In this document: one piece after another, positions 25,401-34,252 of the stretch
Numbering within the stretch: the first letter of the stretch is position 1
How the letters are laid out: every line of letters starts with the position of its first letter
Assembly (NCBI GenBank): GCA_050084985.1
Contig: JBITNC010000002.1
Span: 25,544,001 to 25,608,000, forward strand
DNA: 64,000 nucleotides
DNA from: Nageia nagi
Lineage: Eukaryota; Pinophyta
Direction: 5' to 3'
Translations under genes and position numbers: made by a program
The notes under the pieces: model-generated
What the model was told of the DNA's origin: nothing
The model's input: the letters and a program-made list of their open reading frames with translations, nothing else
Database searches by the model: none

Positions 25401-25544
25401 TTAAAATCCAGTCTTGTTGATGGAGTATTTCCTTCTCTAATGTTACAGAAATCTCTTGCAATGAGAATCCGAATTGCCTACAAAGTGAATGGTCAAGATG
25501 TTGTTGAGCAAGGGCAGGTCAACAATTTTCCTGCAGGTTTGTAG
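1245..25544 (+). CDS. AP1G: AP-1 complex gamma-adaptin, C-terminal 555 residues in 11 exons (5' partial)
   Basis: Large subunit of the clathrin adaptor AP-1, which recruits clathrin and accessory proteins at the trans-Golgi network/early endosome. The coding exons are 1245-1408, 7775-7829, 12979-13101, 16831-16926, 20694-20821, 22329-22433, 22542-22825, 23310-23645, 23789-23964, 25061-25165 and 25449-25544 (TAG). Every junction is GT-AG and the phases agree throughout, giving 555 codons plus stop. Visible residues 1-223 are the helical trunk (KPLTKELLDYLEVSD, LWYIDQMTKVL, TTRAMALMALLKLSSR). Residues 224-430 are a Ser/Pro-rich hinge with acidic-leucine clathrin-box-like motifs. Residues 431-555 are the gamma-ear, ending NNFPAGL. 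Plant gamma-adaptins are about 860-880 residues, so roughly 310-330 N-terminal residues lie upstream of the window. No frameshift or internal stop was seen, so the gene looks functional. AP1G paralogues cannot be told apart here. Confidence 0.96.
1409..2639 (+). other. AP1G intron, unrecognised part
   Basis: About 1720-2480 is richer in C and T than its surroundings and is probably old repeat DNA, but no domain could be read. It leads into the LINE relic. Confidence 0.4.
2640..4560 (+). mobile_element. LINE (non-LTR) retrotransposon relic 1
   Basis: Sense-strand remains of a LINE ORF2, broken by many stops and frameshifts. An APE-type endonuclease is recognisable by LGDFNAYFG (GDFNA at 2842-2856), RHLLRVGESDGLYVVNGL and VVDYAFACKSLIPHIHDF (about 3060-3190). 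A late reverse-transcriptase piece follows (KTKVMIFTTSRDALSKFHF, about 3400-3470). A C-terminal CCHC-like knuckle comes last, with CYLC at 4349-4360 and EHFIFWC ending at 4404. The order matches a plant LINE, but the catalytic RT core between endonuclease and KTKVMIF is missing. It lies in an AP1G intron in the gene's own orientation. Confidence 0.8.
4561..5885 (+). other. AP1G intron, unrecognised part
   Basis: AT-rich DNA between the LINE and hAT relics. Nothing recognisable apart from short poly-T runs. Confidence 0.4.
5886..7055 (-). mobile_element. hAT-family DNA transposon relic 1
   Basis: Frameshifted remains of a hAT transposase with BED finger and DUF659. Reading from the right: a BED-like finger (AWKYANDRRKKGKVYC, HLKYHLARLSGHE, 6981-6800) whose second metal Cys is Trp. 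Next IPFNVVRSPYWEEIVDTL (about 6500-6440). Then SNGWTNGKNQTSINILVAS (6306-6240), and ERFPIIFWTYVAHCLDLLL with IGKLTWVYEVVHKAKCITKF (about 6080-5940). The C-terminal dimerisation part is not seen and frames shift repeatedly, so it cannot make transposase. Terminal inverted repeats were not identified with certainty. Confidence 0.82.
7056..7774 (+). other. AP1G intron with ACTCG/CGAGT-rich segment
   Basis: 7278-7378 contains repeated CGAGT/ACTCG words in both orientations (ACTCGGCGAGT, CACGAGTT, CGCGAGTT, TCGACTCAG) just beyond the transposase start of hAT relic 1. This could be the element's subterminal repeat region. The rest is unrecognised. Confidence 0.4.
7775..7829 (+). CDS. AP1G: AP1G visible exon 2 (trunk)
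   Basis: A 55-nt exon after ..TGCAG. Its first base completes the Lys codon of the previous exon. It then reads FAPSKLWYIDQMTKVLIE, matching the conserved KxWYIDQMxKVL segment of plant gamma-adaptin. Donor GTTTGC. Confidence 0.93.
7830..10276 (+). other. AP1G intron, unrecognised part
   Basis: AT-rich intronic DNA. Open frames here are short and resemble nothing I know. Confidence 0.4.
10277..10998 (+). repeat. tandem duplication of about 372 bp, two copies
   Basis: Copy 1 (10277-10650) and copy 2 (10651-10998) share the same succession of words, such as TCTGTGGAGATGAAAAC, GACAAAGGGGCT, CAGTTTGAGCAAT and GATATCAAAGTATTGTTAT. They differ by scattered substitutions and small indels. Copy 1 also holds a smaller head-to-tail doubling (ACCATTTTTGAAAATGCATC at about 10302 and 10330). 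No coding family was recognised. Confidence 0.85.
10999..12978 (+). other. AP1G intron, unrecognised part
   Basis: Two open frames of 110-125 codons lie on the minus strand (11166-11543 and 11572-11901). Neither resembles a known family. They may be decayed transposon DNA continuous with the duplicated block to the left. Confidence 0.35.
12979..13101 (+). CDS. AP1G: AP1G visible exon 3 (trunk)
   Basis: 41 whole codons between ..TTTCAG and GTAAGA. It encodes AGSHVTDDVCHALIVVISNA and then GYVVRSLYRACQNQNQN, as in the adaptin trunk (HALIVVISNA is near invariant in plants). Confidence 0.95.
13102..13512 (+). other. AP1G intron left of the Gypsy element
   Basis: AT-rich intronic DNA between the exon donor and the left LTR. 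Nothing recognised. Confidence 0.5.
13513..13998 (-). repeat. Gypsy 3' LTR (left copy)
   Basis: Bounded by TGTTAGGA and TCCTAACA, a perfect 8-bp terminal inverted repeat. It is highly similar to 15097-15580 over its whole length. A short internal doubling around GGTTTTACCCCAAAAC is present in both copies. Confidence 0.9.
13999..14013 (-). other. Gypsy polypurine tract
   Basis: Minus strand reads CCGAGAGGGGTGGCA immediately before the 3' LTR, the expected plus-strand primer. Confidence 0.8.
14029..14886 (-). pseudogene. Gypsy gag fused to integrase C-terminal tail
   Basis: The gag part shows FDGEDPTSWIYRVEQYF, then VRFDLSDFEDFTGALTKL, YQTQFEKLANRTEGL and FISGLKEDIRVEV, the Retrotrans_gag family of plant Gypsy elements. 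After a Lys/Gln-rich stretch, near 14125, the frame passes into YLI-stop-WRGLVPEDATWE and HELQQEFPNFQL. That is the integrase C-terminal end just before the PPT. At least two stop codons interrupt gag and one lies just past the fusion. A deletion between distant sites, or template switching during reverse transcription, would explain the join. Confidence 0.85.
15083..15094 (-). other. Gypsy primer-binding site (initiator tRNA-Met)
   Basis: Minus strand reads TGGTATCAGAGC, complementary to the 3' end of plant initiator tRNA-Met, two bases inside the 5' LTR. Confidence 0.88.
15097..15580 (-). repeat. Gypsy 5' LTR (right copy)
   Basis: Same ends as the left copy (TGTTAGGA...TCCTAACA). It is next to the primer-binding site at 15083-15094, so it is the 5' LTR on the minus strand. 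Confidence 0.9.
15581..16830 (+). other. AP1G intron, unrecognised part
   Basis: AT-rich intronic DNA with no recognisable domain. Confidence 0.5.
16831..16926 (+). CDS. AP1G: AP1G visible exon 4 (trunk)
   Basis: 32 whole codons between ..GCATCAG and GTAAGT. It encodes ESLVRVTIWCVGEYGEMLLN, the LVRVxxWCxGEYG signature of adaptin large chains. Confidence 0.95.
16927..17420 (+). other. AP1G intron, unrecognised part
   Basis: No element recognised between the exon donor and the first direct-repeat arm. Confidence 0.5.
17421..18664. repeat. pair of diverged direct repeats around about 1 kb (possible small LTR element)
   Basis: 17421-17599 and 18546-18664 share a start (TGT[T]ACAACCTTG), a middle (AAAAATGCCTTG.GAAGCATG) and an end (CCTATAACCCT). 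This is the layout of a short terminal-repeat retroelement, but no PBS or PPT was found. On the minus strand the interior has one 67-codon open frame of unknown relation (17594-17797). Confidence 0.4.
18665..19359 (+). other. AP1G intron, unrecognised part
   Basis: AT-rich DNA between the two repeat clusters. Nothing recognised. Confidence 0.5.
19360..19815 (+). repeat. direct repeat copy 1 of about 450 bp
   Basis: Shares an ordered series of words with 20018-20455 (AAGTAAACTGT, CACTTxGGAAATT, GTGACAGGAAAGTGAGAATAG, TTAAAGCTAATTGGGT). Similarity is imperfect, so the duplication or the family is old. Confidence 0.75.
20018..20455 (+). repeat. direct repeat copy 2 of about 450 bp
   Basis: Second copy of the 19360-19815 unit. 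A third, partial copy of its left edge (GAACTCGAACATAGGCCTTC, AAAGCCTGCATGG) lies at about 19917-20016, so three units are clustered in one intron. Confidence 0.72.
20694..20821 (+). CDS. AP1G: AP1G visible exon 5 (trunk)
   Basis: 128 nt after ..AAACAG. It encodes VTESDVVDVLEGVLKGSTSN and TTRAMALMALLKLSSRLPPC, ending two bases into a Glu codon completed by the next exon. Donor GTAATT. Confidence 0.95.
20822..22328 (+). other. AP1G intron, no element seen
   Basis: AT-rich intron DNA. An open frame at 21670-22038 has no recognisable product. Confidence 0.5.
22329..22433 (+). CDS. AP1G: AP1G visible exon 6 (end of trunk)
   Basis: 105 nt after ..CTGAAG. It encodes YIKELVTQHKGSIALELQQR and SIEFSSILCKHDNIK, the last trunk helices. 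It is separated from the next exon by the shortest intron of the gene (108 nt, 22434-22541). Confidence 0.94.
22542..22825 (+). CDS. AP1G: AP1G visible exon 7 (trunk end and hinge)
   Basis: 284 nt. It begins STLVERMPVLDESAYAAAKK, the conserved 'ERMPVLDE' that marks the trunk-hinge border in plants. It continues into a low-complexity hinge with the acidic-leucine motifs MDLLDLSADD and DILQDLLGVV. The flanking DNA is noncoding, so the long antisense open frame here is a shadow. Confidence 0.94.
22826..23309 (+). other. AP1G intron, no element seen
   Basis: Ordinary AT-rich plant intron between the two hinge exons. Confidence 0.7.
23310..23645 (+). CDS. AP1G: AP1G visible exon 8 (hinge)
   Basis: 336 nt encoding a Ser/Thr/Pro-rich flexible hinge. 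It carries the clathrin-box-like ADALLDLLSIGSPGP near its start and PIVDLLGDMS near its end. Both junctions split a Gly codon in the same phase, so the hinge exons are phase-compatible. Confidence 0.93.
23789..23964 (+). CDS. AP1G: AP1G visible exon 9 (gamma-ear start)
   Basis: 176 nt beginning NGPPTYPSIVAFQSKSLKIT and ending TDFIFQAAVPR, the first beta-strands of the gamma-ear (GAE) domain that binds accessory proteins. Confidence 0.95.
23965..25060 (+). other. AP1G intron with ACTCG-rich segment at 24190-24480
   Basis: 24190-24480 carries many ACTCG/CGAGT and close variants (GGACTC, ACTCGGG, ACTCGTAACTTG, GTACTCGTCAGACTTG). It recalls the segment beside hAT relic 1 and could be a small non-autonomous relative. 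The rest is unremarkable. Confidence 0.35.
25061..25165 (+). CDS. AP1G: AP1G visible exon 10 (gamma-ear)
   Basis: 35 codons between ..TTGACAG and GTAAAA. FMQLHLDPASSYILPSSG is a near-invariant stretch of plant gamma-ears. Confidence 0.95.
25449..25544 (+). CDS. AP1G: AP1G last exon (gamma-ear end, stop)
   Basis: 31 codons plus TAG, encoding KSLAMRIRIAYKVNGQDVVE and the terminal QVNNFPAGL. The stop lies exactly where plant gamma-adaptins end, so the C-terminus is complete. Confidence 0.96.
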   Translation, partial: KSLAMRIRIAYKVNGQDVVEQGQVNNFPAGL

Positions 25545-28500
25545 TGACTATATTTCTTGTTTCAGATTTTCTTGATTAGTTGGCATTAAGCTATTGGGGA
25601 CGCATATGGTCAGATGCCGCAGCATTTAACTGATCATTGCTTGCCTGAGCGTGGAGTAAATATTCTTTGTAGATCAGAATTAGGTATGAAGATGTCAGTT
25701 GGAGTTTGAATTCAACTAGTGGATTAAAAAATATTTCATGTTTTTGAAATAAAATGTAGCAATTTTTTCAGGCTAGGAAAGAGTTTGTTGTATTATCTTC
25801 TTACTTGGCATTGTACACTAGAGCTGTTTTTTGATGCATTGGCATCTTGAAGACTGTCCCATTGTACTAATTTTGTTATGAGTAGACAATCTCAAGCATA
25901 ACTTCTGGAATTAGAGAGGGCTGTTGGAAATTATCATTTTGTTGAGCCTTTTGATGCATCATCTTCAATCAAATCATTTTGGGTTTCTATAATTGTTACA
26001 ACCCAATGATTATGGTAAAGTACAGATCTTGTGCAGTGAGAATTTGAGTACGGTATGCAAGATTGTGGTTTTCTTTTTAAAAACTCACTGTTTCAGATCT
26101 GTAAAGCTTGCATCATGGATGCACTCACACAAAGAAAAAAGGAAAAAAAGAAAAAACGGTTGCTTTAAGTAGTTTATTAATGAAATGTGCAATAAAGGAA
26201 AACGTTCAGCAGTTGAAAAAGTTATTTCTTTGTTTGTTTTTATTTTGTAACGGGAAAATAGTAAGCTTTGGATGATTTTGTAATGGGGATTATATTGTGT
26301 GACATTAACCTTGGAAAACTTATCTTAGTTTTCAATGTAATTGAAATAAAACACCTGGCTCTCTCTACTGTCAAGTGATTAAAAAAGTGCATCCATTAAA
26401 GAATTAACAGATAAAAGTTCTTGTCACTTTATAACTACCATTATCCAGTAGTTACAAATTTTTAAGGCATTGTCTCAACTTCATTAATACTCACTTTTTC
26501 TCTGTATTAACATGGATGGGGAAGGAAACCCTCCACTGCATAGAAAATCAACCTTATATTGTTGACCTGAGCTTTGTTGGTGGTCAGCAACTACGCTCCA
26601 CAGCTCAGTGAACTTGTATTAGCACAACCAAGGCAATTTGTCAGTTTGGGGGCCTTTCCTATCTTTTACTGCCTATAAATTCCTCTTTATCTTTGCATTT
26701 ACTGACATAATATCAGTCTAAATGCCTATTTCATCCCACCACAGTGGGAACTCCTGTTCACAGGCTTTTAGATATCAAAATAAACAAATAATATAAAGGT
26801 CAATTTTGTACTTTTGGAAGTTTAACCCTTTCAAATTTACATTGGAAAGGGTGAAGGAACATTACATGTGAAGTAACATCATAAATTTCATCAAGTTAAA
26901 GTTTTATAAGTTCAAACTTCAACCATGGGGACAAATTTGAGCTTACTTTTAAATGATTTGAACAATATGTACTGTAGCAACTTTTATTTGTAATATACCA
27001 ACAAGCTGCGTACAATTTGTGTTACTATGTTATCTTAACTAAAACGATAATGCATATGGAAGAAACAAACTTTCATATTTTGCTTAGAATGAAGTATTGT
27101 CTAGTGTTTTGTTAGTGAGCGTGCACAAGAGTTTTTTGATTGATATTTTGGGTCAAATCTGTGGAACCTATTGTCAGACTGTGAGAATGACAGAAACATG
27201 GAAGTTCTCTCCAAATAAAGTGGAGATAAAACATCCAAATCTTTGTTTAATGACAAAAGGGTTGGCACTAATTTCATATATTTCAACCTATTCATTTAAT
27301 TTTAACAGGAGCTATGTATTTATGCTGTTAAGAGGGATCCAAACTCCAGTAACATTTTGAAAAAGAAATTTCAATTTATGGTATTTTTAATATTAATTTG
27401 AAGTACAAAAATAAACTGGTCTGTTGAAATGATACTTGTGGTGCTGCATCAAGTAAAACTTTTAACTTGCAAATATTGTTTGATAGTAGAAATTTTTTGG
27501 TTTAATTTAATTGGTTGATATTAAAACTTTTCTTCTTGATGGAAATATGGGGGTACTCCATATAGCTTAAACATCTCTGTATGAATATCTATTTTGTTGG
27601 AAATGTGTATGTGAGTTGTCCCTAGCCTTATTCAGATCTGGTTCACTTTTAATACAGCATGACAATACAGAAATGCCCAATGAATCTTGAATGGGTTGTC
27701 AAATGATAATTGGTATGTTTTACCACAATGCAATTGTTCATTGCAGAACTCACAAAATATGAAGTTTGTTTTTATGACGTTGCTAGTCTAGGTCTTCTCA
27801 ATTAATATTAATGTTTCAGTTGGGGTTCTAACATACTGAACTTTTTTGAGTTTGAAATTAGTTTACTATAGCCCATTAGTATCCATCAAATTTAAATATA
27901 CAACATGGATCTGGATATATAGCATAGATCTGGCAATCGCTGGTTTGTTCTCTCCCCAAGAGGAGAGCATCGAATGGTGTAAATCCTTTCATCATTAAAC
28001 AGAGAACACGGAAGTGAAAGGGAAAAATGTTCAAACGGATACAGTTGAACGAGTAAGTTATAGGGTTATTTCATATAGTAGTTGATACAAGTGGTTAAAT
28101 CAAACTGTCAACCGCTTCGCTATTTTTGAATATAGCGTTCTTCAATTAATGAATGGGAGGATTCATGGGCTGATAGTTTCTCGAATCCTCACTTTGTTCA
28201 TACATCAAAATGCTGTTGATGATATGCATGCGTTTGTGCTCTCCTTCATGTGGCTACTGCGAAGGTCTTTGAGACATGAACAAAGCTTGACCAAGTAGTG
28301 AACAAGGGAAGATCCAATATTTTTCCATATTGTGTGGACACTATTGAACCCAGACTTGTTAACAATTGTGGCTAGTGCCTCAGATGATATGGTTTTCTTC
28401 GTGAGCTATCTCCATCATTCCCATGTTATTAGCTGAAATACAAATTGAAGTTGTGACAATCTTGATTAGAATTCAAAGAACCTTCACGAGGTGAAGAAAC

Positions 28501-29441
28501 TCCTTGTTGAAGTTGGGTAAAAGTTATGCATGCTTCGATCTGGGAGTTGATCCAATATAACAAATTGACGATGTTTGTCTGAGGCCTTGGAATATAAGGT
28601 TGCTTGGAAAGTTTGTAACTAAGAGGACCAACTCTCAACATGGATACTTACGAGCTTTTGGTTTAGCCAACGCTAGAAATTGATGTTGTCCCAGTAAGGT
28701 CTTGGAATAGAATGTCAGTTTGGAAAGTTTAAGGAGAGGATCGAGTCTCAACAAGGATAATTTTCTCTTGAAGTGTTTACCCGATGATTGCAAGCAGATT
28801 TTTTACTTCGTATGATTGTAGAACTTAGTTATTGTTTGGAGTATAAAATTAAAAAAATAGTTTTTTGAAAATACGGTCTTGGGTCAAATACGTAAAAACA
28901 GTAAAAAATAAATCAAAGTATGATGAATACGACAAAAATTCGCAGATTTAAACATCCATAAATACAGAAAATTTAGCAAAAAAATGAAAAAAAAAAAGAA
29001 AAAAGAGTAAAGAAATGTAAAATTCGGGAAAAGTTTGTGGCAAAAAAAGGGAAAATCCGGCCAAAAAAATAGACAAGATAAGAAAAAACATCAAATTCCG
29101 AAGAAAATGTGTTGTATTAAAAAATATAAAAATGCATTTTTCAAAATAGTTTTTTATAGAATATGCTTTATCTAATTGCCATAAATGATTCCCATAAATG
29201 ACCATATCATCTACCAAAACATTCATAAAGCATAATATTGATATATGAAAATAAAAGTCATCTACAAAATGTATGTTAGATCAAGATGTCTATTCATAAA
29301 ATCAAAAGTCGTAAGTGTACTAGTAGTCTGCTACTATCTCATACATTCATAATGCCATTAAGTGCCAAGCGTCAACAAAGTATAAATAATACTAAATAAC
29401 TAAATACAATGTCTCATGAGTTGTAACTCATAAATGTGTGG
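25545..29441 (+). other. AP1G 3' UTR and downstream intergenic DNA
   Basis: After the probable 3' UTR (to about 25780) I find no gene or recognisable element. A local imperfect duplication of about 70 bp (GGCCTTGGAATA at about 28585 and GGTCTTGGAATA at about 28699) and an A-rich tract at 28850-29110 are the only structures. Confidence 0.45.
25748..25753 (+). other. candidate AP1G polyadenylation signal AATAAA
   Basis: First canonical AATAAA after the stop codon, about 200 nt downstream, in a T-rich setting. Another AATAAA is at 26345-26350. Which one is used cannot be read from sequence alone. Confidence 0.3.
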
Positions 29442-31850
29442 TTAAGGCTCTATTCCTTTTACTAACCAATCGACTACCACTACTAGTACTACCATTGCCA
29501 CCACTTGCTCCACTAATAGTTGTAGTACGAGATTGAGAAGGTGCTTTGGTAGGGGTAGGAGCACTACAAGGAGGCAATCATAAACTACTAGAACTGTCAC
29601 CAAGACTCTTGTGAGGCCTTTGCCTTTGCCTTTGGTACCGAACAAGTGGCTCATTATCTTCAGGCTCACTACCAATGTCTTGGTAAACTTGATGCTCATA
29701 ATAATGGATAAGAAAATTGAGGTTCCTCCTTCTCTACTGCGTCCTCTTTGCCCTCATTTGCAAGTTCATCTATCTCTTGCTCCATGTCAAGCTATTATTT
29801 TTGAAATGCTTCATGTAACTCCTCTGGATCTGTCACTAAATCCATTGGAGGTGCATCCCTATAAAAAAAGCAAAAGAAAGTCAACATTTATAAGACCTAT
29901 CAAGAGTTTTTAAATATCACATGTAGGGGGTGGGAGTAGAACGAAGAAGTCGACCTAAATGTGGGATCAATGACAAACAAGTTAATAGGTTCATCCTCAT
30001 CCTTCTTTTGCAGTTGCCTCACATACAATTGCATGTTGACATAAATGTACACTATCATTCAAGCGTTGTGTTGTCAACCTAATAACATAAAATAATATTC
30101 GTCATAATGAGAACTAAGAAGTAAGATGTGTCCATTGAATTTTTCAAGTTGCAAGGAATCAAAATTGAAACGAATCAAATTGCTAACCTACTATGCTTCT
30201 TGGAGTGAATTTTTCAAATGCACTTCAATTGTGCTTGCATCTAGAAGCGCTACATGTTTGGCTACGGATGAAAATGACAAATATTTGCAACTCATGTGTT
30301 TCACCCCCAAAATTTGTCCACCACAACTCTAAAAAATGAAGTAAAGAAGAAAAAATAGAAAATATTATGATGAATTTAAAGTTAAAACTTTGTAAACTAT
30401 AAAAAAATTGTAAATAATCAACATTGAACTTTTCTCACTTGGAGAGATCATGAAACATGCCTCTCTAGCACATTGAAAACCAAAGAGCTCTCTTGAGTGC
30501 TAGTATGACTCAAGCTCCTTGAAGATTTTGGATTGAGTGGTGGGATCTTGAACGATACTAGCTATGCATTTTGTAAACCCCAAGTTAGCATGAGAATCAA
30601 TCTTGTATTTTGAATTTGGTGCAAAAAATAAGTTAGGGTTCAAGATGACTCTAGCTACATGAATATGACGATACAACATATTACACCATCGTTCATCAAT
30701 GAGAGCTCAAAACTCCATGTGTTTGTTACCAAACTCATTATCCTCATCAAGGTGGTCAACATAATTATGCATTATGGCCTCCTTGGCCCTAGCCATGGAC
30801 TCATACAAATAGCCCATAGTGGGTCTATCACTATCAACCAGATGGAGGGCTCATACAAGTGGCACAATCACACTACAAATCTCTTTGAGCATCGTCTAAA
30901 ATTCAACTCTGGATATCAAAGGAGACACTGTTATGCGATCTAGCCTCATGCTCATGGCGGTATCACTTTCCTCTCTAGAAACAAACATTGAACGCAACTC
31001 ATGCACGTTCCTGGATATCGATTGAAGACATGAAATTGGAGGCAAAAATGTGCAACTCCTGGGCACAATATGTCCCTGTCATTGGTGTACCTTCTCATCG
31101 TGCTTGAACGATGGATTTATTATAAATGTACATGGTAAGATAAATCACAAGTCTTTTAAGATAAGGAAAGAAAAGATAAGAAAAATGTACCTCGTGATTT
31201 TTTTTGCTTGATCAACCACCTCTTTCACCCAAGGCATTTTGCCTATGTCCTTCGAAAGAAGATCAATACAATTACAAGAACATGGAGTCTATTACAAGGA
31301 GGGATACATATTCATAAGCTTGTTATCTGCTGAAACATAACTAGAACCATTGTTCGTGACCACTTGGACAATGTGCTTTGCTCCCACCTTCTTCACACAT
31401 TGATATAATAAGTCAGATAACAAGTTTGCATCTTTTGCCTTATCGAATGAATCTATGGATTTCTTGAATATTGCACCATATTTGGAGTACACCAAAACAT
31501 TAATTAGGCTTTTATTCTTATTATCCACCCCCCCATAAGATAATATGGTGAAACTTGATATCCTTTAAGATTCTACAATGTCAACCATTTTGAAAAAAAT
31601 AAATGAAAACTAAAATAAAATAACTAAATAAAAAAGTATTTAAAAAACTACAAGTAAAGTCTAAAGATATTTTAAAAAAATTAATAATTAAAATTTAATA
31701 CGTACCTTCGTGGACTTCTTGCTTGAGATCTTTCATGAGAGGCCCTTGCATTTCTGCATGAGGTGGTGCCACATACCCATCCCCGATTGCAGCCACTACA
31801 TCCATTGTTGAATACGCTCTTGGTAATGTGGATTGAAACTCCTCCATAAT
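29442..31850 (-). mobile_element. hAT-family DNA transposon relic 2
   Basis: Decayed transposase read from right to left. AIGDGYVAPPHAEMQGPLMK is at about 31800. DNKNKSLINVLVYSKYGAIF and AKHIVQVVTNNGSSYVSA (DUF659) lie in 31528-31292. A degraded LFF..KWLIKQKK stretch at about 31250 corresponds to the 'HCIDLLLEDIGK' part. DSDRPTMGYLYESMARAKEA (about 30830-30770), then DERWCNMLYRHIHVARVILN (about 30700-30640), correspond to the region before the dimerisation domain. A Gly/Ser-rich tail is near 29500. Stops and shifts are frequent. It is related to, but clearly distinct from, relic 1. Its 5' side abuts Copia copy A. Confidence 0.82.
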
Positions 31851-31857
31851 AAATCAA

Positions 31858-32309
31858 TTTGGTAATGTATAATGCATTATTGTAAAGGTTATGTAATAAT
31901 CTTCAATGTAAGTTCACTAATACTTAAGGCTATAATTTGATACCTTCAGTATATAAGTGAATATGATAATGTAACTTGTTCTACACTTCATGTCATGAGC
32001 ATGCCCCTTGGGTAAAAGGATATGCATGTCATGCTTTTGTAAATTGGATAAAAGGGTGATCTAAAGAGGGATTTTGGCCTATAAATAGAAGGCTCCCTCT
32101 TTCTGATTATATACCAATTTGTGAAGTAAAGTTATACTATAGGATAATGCTTAGGAGTTGAGATTAGGAGGACTGTAAGAGAGTTATTTTTGTGATTGAA
32201 GTAAAGATCTAGTTAGTAGATGTACTCCTAGTTGGAGGAACCACTTACATTTTGTTGCATTGTGAGATTGCTTTGTGAGTTTGTTAGTTGTGTTTGTGAG
32301 CTTTCATGT
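31858..32309 (+). repeat. Copia A 5' LTR, 3' end truncated
   Basis: Aligns with 39375-39814 and with the solo LTR at 35886-36371. TATAAATA is at 32080-32087. Compared with the solo LTR, similarity stops after GAGCTTTCATGT, so the last 60 or so bases and the PBS are missing. Confidence 0.82.
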
Positions 32310-34252
32310 CCCTCTCCACCTATCTGCTCGCAACCCCCCTAAGTGCGACCTACTTTTTTCTGCTTGACCCTTTTTCTCTAGGTTATTGTAGCCTCCCTCC
32401 ATTGCGCCCTACGCCATTGAACTTTGCCCATGCCATCTCGTCAAAATTCCCTTCATATGGCTGCTCCATCGTATGTTCACCTTCATGTAAGGGCGTTTCT
32501 TACTTTCCCTGTGTCTCCTTGCGATTGATGAATTGATTTGGTTGATTTTACATTGTTTGGCCCTCTCCTTGCCGTTCTAATATCTCTCTCTCCTCGCCAT
32601 TCTAATCCCTTGTTTAAATAGTTTTTTCTCTTGTGGGCACCCATATGCTTTTATTAAATGCTAGTCCTTTTAGGAGTTGTTCACATTATTATTTTTTGCC
32701 TTCCTTGTCAAGTAATTTATCCTCTTTTATGAATCTGACATGGAGTAAGCATAAATTTTCTTGCATTTAATACATTTCAATCTTGAAGTTTGTCTTTAAT
32801 GAGTCTCAGGTTTTTCCCCTTATTCAACAAGTTACTCATTTAGGCTCATAATTAATAGGAATTGTTATTTTTAGTACTTTTACTAAAGTATTTAAAAAAA
32901 AATAAAAATAAAAAAGTGCAATTCCTATTCGAAGGGGAATATTTTCTTAAGAGGTCTTTTTTTTAATATATCAAGGAAGTAAAGTTTCTTTTTACAATTA
33001 AGATGATAAGTGCAAAAGTGAATTTTTTTTTTCTACCTTCAAATATTACTTAGGATAAAGTGATATTTTTTATGATATTGGCATTTTTGTAGTGATAATT
33101 TTTTTTTTTTTTTTTTTTTACTTAGGTAAATTTTAAGGGGAAGGCATCTTAAATTCAATATTTTAAGTAAAAAAAGGGGGAAATTTTATGTTTTTTACTT
33201 AAAAATATTAAAAATTTTGAATGGATGGATGCCTAAGTTTTTTTTTTTCTCTTAGCATTCATTTTTGTAAATTACTTATGCAAAGTTAATAAATGAAATT
33301 GTGCAAATTATGAGAATGGCGCATATCTATTTTTTAAGTTATGAATGATGCATATTTATTACTTAATTTTAAAGTTATTTAATGATGTATGTTTATAACT
33401 CAAATCTTTGATGCTTCTATAAAGTTTTGCAAAGATGGGCTTGTGCAAAGTTTGGACTATGTAAAGATGTCCTTTAGGGGTTAGTAAACAAAATCCATTG
33501 GACTCTTAGGTTCCAAATTATGAATGGATGATATTTTATTTATGCATTTTATTTCATATTTTGCATATTTTATTTTATTTACTTATGCAAAAATTGCAAA
33601 CATTGAAATATGCAACCCCCTAAAATGAACACATTTGCATGTAAATTTCGCAACATGACTTGTTTGGGGAGCCATGAGGTGAAGATAGACGGATTGGAGT
33701 CTTTAAGTTTGATGATCCAAATGGTGAAAGTTTGTACTTCTCAATTATCCTTAAGTCCTCTATTGGTCTGGACATAACTCCAATAGTTGGATAGGCATGT
33801 GTGTAGTGATACCATATGTTATCAAGTCCATTCAAGGATTATTCTGATAACCTAGATGAAAAATTTGAAACCTAATCAAAATTAATAATTTGGTCGATCC
33901 AATAAATATCATAACCTTGAAAAATAGTAGGTACTTCTCCTTGTGAGAGTATAATACTGACCAAGGTGAACTAGTTGAGGATTGGTATTACTTGGGCTCC
34001 TCTTGTGTGGGCATCTAGGTGAAAGCCTAATTTTAGATAAAAAAATAAACTTCAACAATGTCCCTCTACATCTATGATTTTTGATATGAAAATGTATTTG
34101 GGTATATGGATTATTATTTGCACTAATGAATCAAATCAAGCATGTCTTAGTTAATTAAAATTAACATGTATTATTTACTTGATTAAAACTTAACATAAAA
34201 TGTTATTTATTGAACCACATGCTTATTATTTTTTCACATCGTTATGTAGCAA
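32310..34252 (+). other. Copia A leader (untranslated)
   Basis: 32310-32620 is a C/T-rich block unlike the rest and of unknown origin. 32880-33300 is strongly AT-rich with a long poly-T at about 33100. From about 33400 (CCTTTAGGGGTTAGTA) to the gag start the sequence aligns with the leaders of B (to 56657) and C (from 51029). The shared parts include GACTTGTTTGGGGAGCCA and GGCATGTGTGTAGTGATACC. Confidence 0.65.
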
